From NCBI RefSeq assembly GCF_019331675.1, contig NZ_JAHBBJ010000003.1:124001-188000 (forward strand): 64,000 bases of DNA, read 5' to 3'. The notes beneath the pieces are model-generated. The model did not search any database. It worked only from the letters and a program-made list of their open reading frames with translations, and was not told the origin of the DNA. Of the stretch, positions 60,979 to 64,000 are shown one piece after another. This DNA is from Bifidobacterium miconisargentati (GTDB taxonomy: Bacteria > Actinomycetota > Actinomycetes > Actinomycetales > Bifidobacteriaceae). Numbering within the stretch: the first letter of the stretch is position 1; each line of letters opens with the position of its first letter. The translations under genes were made by a program, and so were the position numbers.

Positions 60979-62309
60979 GCCTGCTCCTTTCCGTTGTCCG
61001 CATCGGCGGCGGCTTCCGTGACCGTCGCGGCAGCGTCCAGCGCCTGCTGCAGGTCACGCAGCAAATCGTCCACCGTCTCGATGCCGATGCTCAGTCGAAT
61101 CGTGCCCTCGCCGATGCCGGCCTCACGCAGCTGCTCGGCGGACAGCTGACCGTGCGTGGTGGATGCCGGGTGGATGGCCAGCGACTTCACGTCGCCGATG
61201 TTCGCCACATGGCTGAACAGGTTCAGCGAGTCGATGAACCGCTTGCCGGCCTCGCGCCCACCCTTGATGTCGAACGAGAACACGGAGCCGGAGTCGCCGT
61301 TCGGGAAGTACTTCAGCGCGCGGTCGTGGTGCGGGTGGCTTTCCAGGCCGGCCCAGTACACGGCCTCGACCTGCGGCTGTGCCTCCAGCCACGTGGCGAT
61401 GCGGCGCGTGTTGTCCACCTGGCGCTGCACGCGCAGCGGCAACGTCTCGATGCCCTGCGCGATGAGGAACGCGGAGTGGGCGCTGATGGCCGGGCCCACG
61501 TCGCGCAGCTGTTCGGCGCGCAGGCGGGTCAGGAAGGCGTACTGGGCGAAGTTACCCACCCAAGTCAGACCGTTGTAGGACGGCACCGGCTCGTAGAACG
61601 CGGGGAACCGCTCCTGGCTCCACTGGAACTTGCCGGAATCCACCACCACGCCGCCAAGCACCGTGCCGGCACCGCTGAGGAACTTGGTGGCCGAGTGGAT
61701 CACGATGTCCGCGCCGTGTTCGATGGGGCGCATGAGGTAGGGCGTGGCCATCGTGGAGTCCACCACCAGCGGGATGTTCGCCGCGTGAGCCACTTCCGCG
61801 AGCCCCTCGATATCGGCGATCTCGCCGGACGGGTTCGCCACGGCCTCCACATACAGCAGCTTGGTCTTGTCGGTGACGGCGGCCGCGTAATCCTTGGGAT
61901 CTTCGCTGTCCACGAACTTGGTCACGATGCCGAGTCGGCGCAGCGTCACGTCCAGCTGGGTGATGGTGCCGCCGTAGAGCTGTGCGGAGGCCACGATCTC
62001 ATCGCCTTGGGAGGCGAGCGCCACGAACGTGATGAACTCCGCGGACAGGCCGCTGGCCGTGGCCACAGCACCCAGGCCGCCCTCCAGGCTGGCGACGCGC
62101 TCCTCCAGTGCCGCCACCGTGGGGTTGACGATGCGCGAGTAGATCTCGCCGTACTTGCGCAAGGCGAATCGGGCCGCCGCATCGTCGCTGTTCTCGAAGA
62201 CGAACGCCGCCGACTCGTAGATCGGCAGGGCGCGGGCGCCCGTCGCCTTGTCTGGGATGTTGCCGGCATGGACCGCACGGGTCGCGAAGCCGAATTCCTC
62301 ATCCGCCAT
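60975..62309 (-). CDS. metY: O-acetylhomoserine sulfhydrylase (aminocarboxypropyltransferase)
   Basis: A 444-residue PLP enzyme of the Cys/Met-metabolism family. The PLP lysine is in VIHSATKFLSGAGTVLGG; the N-terminal FATRAVHAGNIPDKATGARA and YSRIVNPTVAALEERVASLE are typical. MetY adds sulfide or methanethiol to O-acetylhomoserine, giving homocysteine or methionine. In this locus the methanethiol reaction is the attractive one, since the cupin enzyme would release methanethiol. AAAGGAACACACT precedes the ATG. It is divergent from the cupin gene. Confidence 0.95.
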   Translation of the reverse strand: MADEEFGFATRAVHAGNIPDKATGARALPIYESAAFVFENSDDAAARFALRKYGEIYSRIVNPTVAALEERVASLEGGLGAVATASGLSAEFITFVALASQGDEIVASAQLYGGTITQLDVTLRRLGIVTKFVDSEDPKDYAAAVTDKTKLLYVEAVANPSGEIADIEGLAEVAHAANIPLVVDSTMATPYLMRPIEHGADIVIHSATKFLSGAGTVLGGVVVDSGKFQWSQERFPAFYEPVPSYNGLTWVGNFAQYAFLTRLRAEQLRDVGPAISAHSAFLIAQGIETLPLRVQRQVDNTRRIATWLEAQPQVEAVYWAGLESHPHHDRALKYFPNGDSGSVFSFDIKGGREAGKRFIDSLNLFSHVANIGDVKSLAIHPASTTHGQLSAEQLREAGIGEGTIRLSIGIETVDDLLRDLQQALDAAATVTEAAADADNGKEQA

Positions 62310-62600
62310 AGTGTGTTCCTTTCCCGCCTGCGGTTCGGCGGTTCGAATCGGGCCGGGGCGTACTGCACGCGCATGGTTTCGACGTTTCCGCGGCAACCGA
62401 TGCCGATCCCCCAGGCATACGACCATCGCCGCACATGGGTATACGGCGAGCATAGAAGCGAATATAACAGGAATCCATAGCCGGCGGCAGTGCCTGAAAA
62501 CCGCGATTTTCCAACGGTTTTAGGCCTTTGATAGCGGTCTATAAGTTATTGCGATACCGTTCGGGGGTACTTTGCGTCCCTGCCCGCCGTCACGTGATGC

Positions 62601-63113
62601 ATGATGGGGAGCATGGCAGAACAGCAGAAAGACACGTATCACACCCCGCATCACGTCATCAAGCCGTTGGTCCCCTTCCGTACGGAAACCGAGGAGGCCC
62701 GCTGGGAGGACGTCGACGAACTCGTCTACAAGGAGAACGACACCACCTTCCGTTCGGTGACGCGCCGCATCCTCTTCGATTCCAATGCCGGTCAGGGCAA
62801 TCAGGTCCGCTACTTCGAGGTGCAGGCCGGCGGCTGGAGCACGTTCGAGCATCATGAGCACACCCATGAGGTGATCATCTTCCGTGGCAGCGGCACGGCG
62901 TTGGTGGGTTATGAGACCCGTCATGTCAAGGCCGGCGACCTGGTGTTCGTCGGCCCGAACGAGTGGCATCAGTTCAGCGCCACCGACGACGGCCCACTCG
63001 GCTTCATCTGCATCGTCAAGGCCGACCGCGACCATCCGATTCGCCCGACCGCCGAGGAACTGGAGCGGATCTACGCCGAGCATCCGGAGCTCAAGGGCGT
63101 GATTCGCGTCTGA
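62601..63113 (+). CDS. Cupin-domain protein, candidate methylthioxylulose-5-phosphate methylsulfurylase
   Basis: About 170 residues, a single cupin barrel. Motif 1 is GGWSTFEHHEHTHEVIIFRG (metal ligands His, His, Glu) and motif 2 is GDLVFVGPNEWHQF. In R. rubrum a cupin converts 1-methylthioxylulose-5-phosphate to 1-deoxyxylulose-5-phosphate and releases methanethiol. Its position next to metY and on the locus with mtnK, mtnA and the RuBisCO-like gene supports the same role. The start is uncertain: ATG at 62601, 62604 or 62613, none with a strong ribosome-binding site. A generic sugar-binding cupin is the alternative. Confidence 0.8.
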   Translation: MMGSMAEQQKDTYHTPHHVIKPLVPFRTETEEARWEDVDELVYKENDTTFRSVTRRILFDSNAGQGNQVRYFEVQAGGWSTFEHHEHTHEVIIFRGSGTALVGYETRHVKAGDLVFVGPNEWHQFSATDDGPLGFICIVKADRDHPIRPTAEELERIYAEHPELKGVIRV

Positions 63114-63173
63114 ACGTGCGCATGCCGGCTGTGACCTGACCGATTTCCAGGCCTGTAACCGGCTCACGTTGTT

Positions 63174-63299
63174 CCCATGGTGTAGGGATTTGCACATGAT
63201 GTAGGGACACGAATTCTTCATAACGGCGGAATGAAACCGTTTCTTGACCTTACGCCGTGTCCGGATCCCTACATCATGTGCAAATCCCTACACCATGGG
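63174..63299. repeat. CATGRTGTAGGG inverted repeat, copy 2 (34-bp perfect arms)
   Basis: The left arm 63174-63207 contains CATGGTGTAGGGA and CATGATGTAGGGA in tandem. The right arm 63266-63299 is its exact complement. The loop is 58 nt. It fills the convergent gap between the cupin and DUF2207 genes, and the units match those at 40354-40474. Confidence 0.9.
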
Positions 63300-63318
63300 G
63301 CGATTCGACCGGCCCGCA

Positions 63319-64000
63319 TCAGCGTCCGCCGAAGGAGCCGCCGCCGGAACCGCCGGATGAGCCGCCGAAGCCGCCGCCGGAGAAGCTTCCGCCGCTGCCG
63401 CCGAAACCACCGGAGTCGCCGCTGTCGTAGCTGGGTGCCGCCGCGTGGATCGTGGAGGTGATGTCGGCGAAACCGGAGGACAGCTGGGAGCCGAGGTCGG
63501 AGAAGCCGGGCGCATAGGAGGTGCCGCCGAACAGCGGGGTCGCGCCGAACTGGCCGGCGAGGCCGCCACCGTTGCCGGGACCGCCCGGACCCCACGGGCC
63601 ACCGGGGCCACCGGATTCATGCCCGTAATCGTACCGGTCATGCCACGTGTGCGACCGGTAGGTCCAGTAGACCATCGAATCGGAGGCGTTGCTGTCCAGC
63701 CAGTCGGGGTCGGAGACCTGCGGGTAGGCCTTGGCGAGTTCGCGCATCACGCGCTCGGAGATGCCGAACGCGGCGGCGTAAACCATGTACCAGTCCCACA
63801 TGGCCAAATCGGCGGCGCCACGGTCGGTGAAGTTGGAGAAGTCCTGCATGTAGCGCTTGAGGCCCAGGCAACGGCCGGCGATCTCCTGACCGGTTGCGGT
63901 CAGCTCGTGCATCGCGCCGGACATCGAGCAGAACAGTCCCACGGCGAACACCGGCAGTCCGGTGATGAGCCCCACCATGCCGTAGCCGATGATGAGGTTA
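63319..64000 (-). CDS. DUF2207-type membrane protein (C-terminal part, cut by window edge)
   Basis: The last ~227 residues of a protein continuing beyond the right edge. A membrane segment (GLITGLPVFAVGLFCSMSGA) is followed by the DUF2207-like cytoplasmic part GLKRYMQDFSNFTDRGAADL, with MYWDWYMVYAAAFGIS-like text. The final ~110 residues are Gly/Ser/Pro-rich and end in repeated GGG and SFGGR. Such tails are typical of this family (C-terminal GGGSFGGGxxGGR). The function is unknown. Confidence 0.85.
   Translation of the reverse strand, partial: NLIIGYGMVGLITGLPVFAVGLFCSMSGAMHELTATGQEIAGRCLGLKRYMQDFSNFTDRGAADLAMWDWYMVYAAAFGISERVMRELAKAYPQVSDPDWLDSNASDSMVYWTYRSHTWHDRYDYGHESGGPGGPWGPGGPGNGGGLAGQFGATPLFGGTSYAPGFSDLGSQLSSGFADITSTIHAAAPSYDSGDSGGFGGSGGSFSGGGFGGSSGGSGGGSFGGR

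Noticed and set aside
62310-62600. SAM-type riboswitch in front of metY
   Set aside because: I looked for SAM-I, SAM-II and SAM-IV core motifs in the metY leader and could not build a convincing fold. A covariance search would decide.

Overview
The window looks like a chromosomal segment of a Bifidobacterium (high-GC Gram-positive actinobacterium). Evidence seen here: high GC, the actinobacterial DUF3039 protein, the gene order coaD - SepIVA-like coiled-coil protein - DUF177 - rpmF - rnc, LacI-controlled ABC/glycosidase loci, leaderless-looking start sites behind TAGRCT -10 boxes, and three consecutive FemAB-type peptidoglycan bridge ligases. The genus is inferred; the species is not determined.

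Layout. 1-3.6 kb: end of a LacI regulator, then rnhB, lepB and rplS (minus strand). 3.6-10.6 kb: a LacI-controlled sugar locus (substrate-binding lipoprotein, cytoplasmic GH43 glycosidase, two permeases, LacI) with several operator palindromes. 10.8-12.9 kb: a three-gene operon of DUF1893, an ECF S component and DUF362. 13.4-17 kb: pgi, tRNA-Thr, tRNA-Leu and an AEC transporter. 17-21.3 kb: three femAB paralogues and, divergent from them, an abnormal Thr-like tRNA with its own strong promoter. 21.5-30 kb: rdgB, rph, pncB, tenA, a MerR/aldo-keto reductase pair, DUF3039, coaD and a SepIVA-like gene. 30-34.7 kb: DUF177, rpmF, rnc, ilvB and ilvN. 34.8-38 kb: a FitAB/VapBC-type toxin-antitoxin pair, a P-loop kinase and a ROK regulator. 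38-44.2 kb: ABC-F ATPase, glutamine amidotransferase, cysS and a cation-efflux protein. 44.5-49 kb: ffh, an EEP-family protein, rpsP, khpA and rimM. 49-63.1 kb: nucleoside hydrolase and aldo-keto reductase, then a large sulfur-salvage locus (RuBisCO-like protein, mtnA, mtnK, ribose-type ABC transporter, second nucleoside hydrolase, CoA-binding protein, metY, cupin). 63.3-64 kb: end of a DUF2207-type membrane protein.

The two most interesting systems are these. (1) The 51.6-63.1 kb locus holds candidates for every step of a methylthioadenosine/methylthioribose-to-methionine shunt of the Rhodospirillum rubrum type: uptake, nucleoside cleavage, MtnK, MtnA, RuBisCO-like isomerase, cupin methanethiol-releasing enzyme, and MetY to recapture methanethiol. 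(2) A Thr-like tRNA with a defective anticodon arm and G-U pairs in the T stem lies head-to-head with three Fem ligases, suggesting a tRNA dedicated to peptidoglycan cross-bridge synthesis.

The intergenic DNA is also structured. There are two 123-bp MITEs with perfect 8-bp target duplications. Their palindromic core also occurs alone at several sites, once inside the rnhB coding region. Several intergenic regions hold arrays of short units in alternating orientation.
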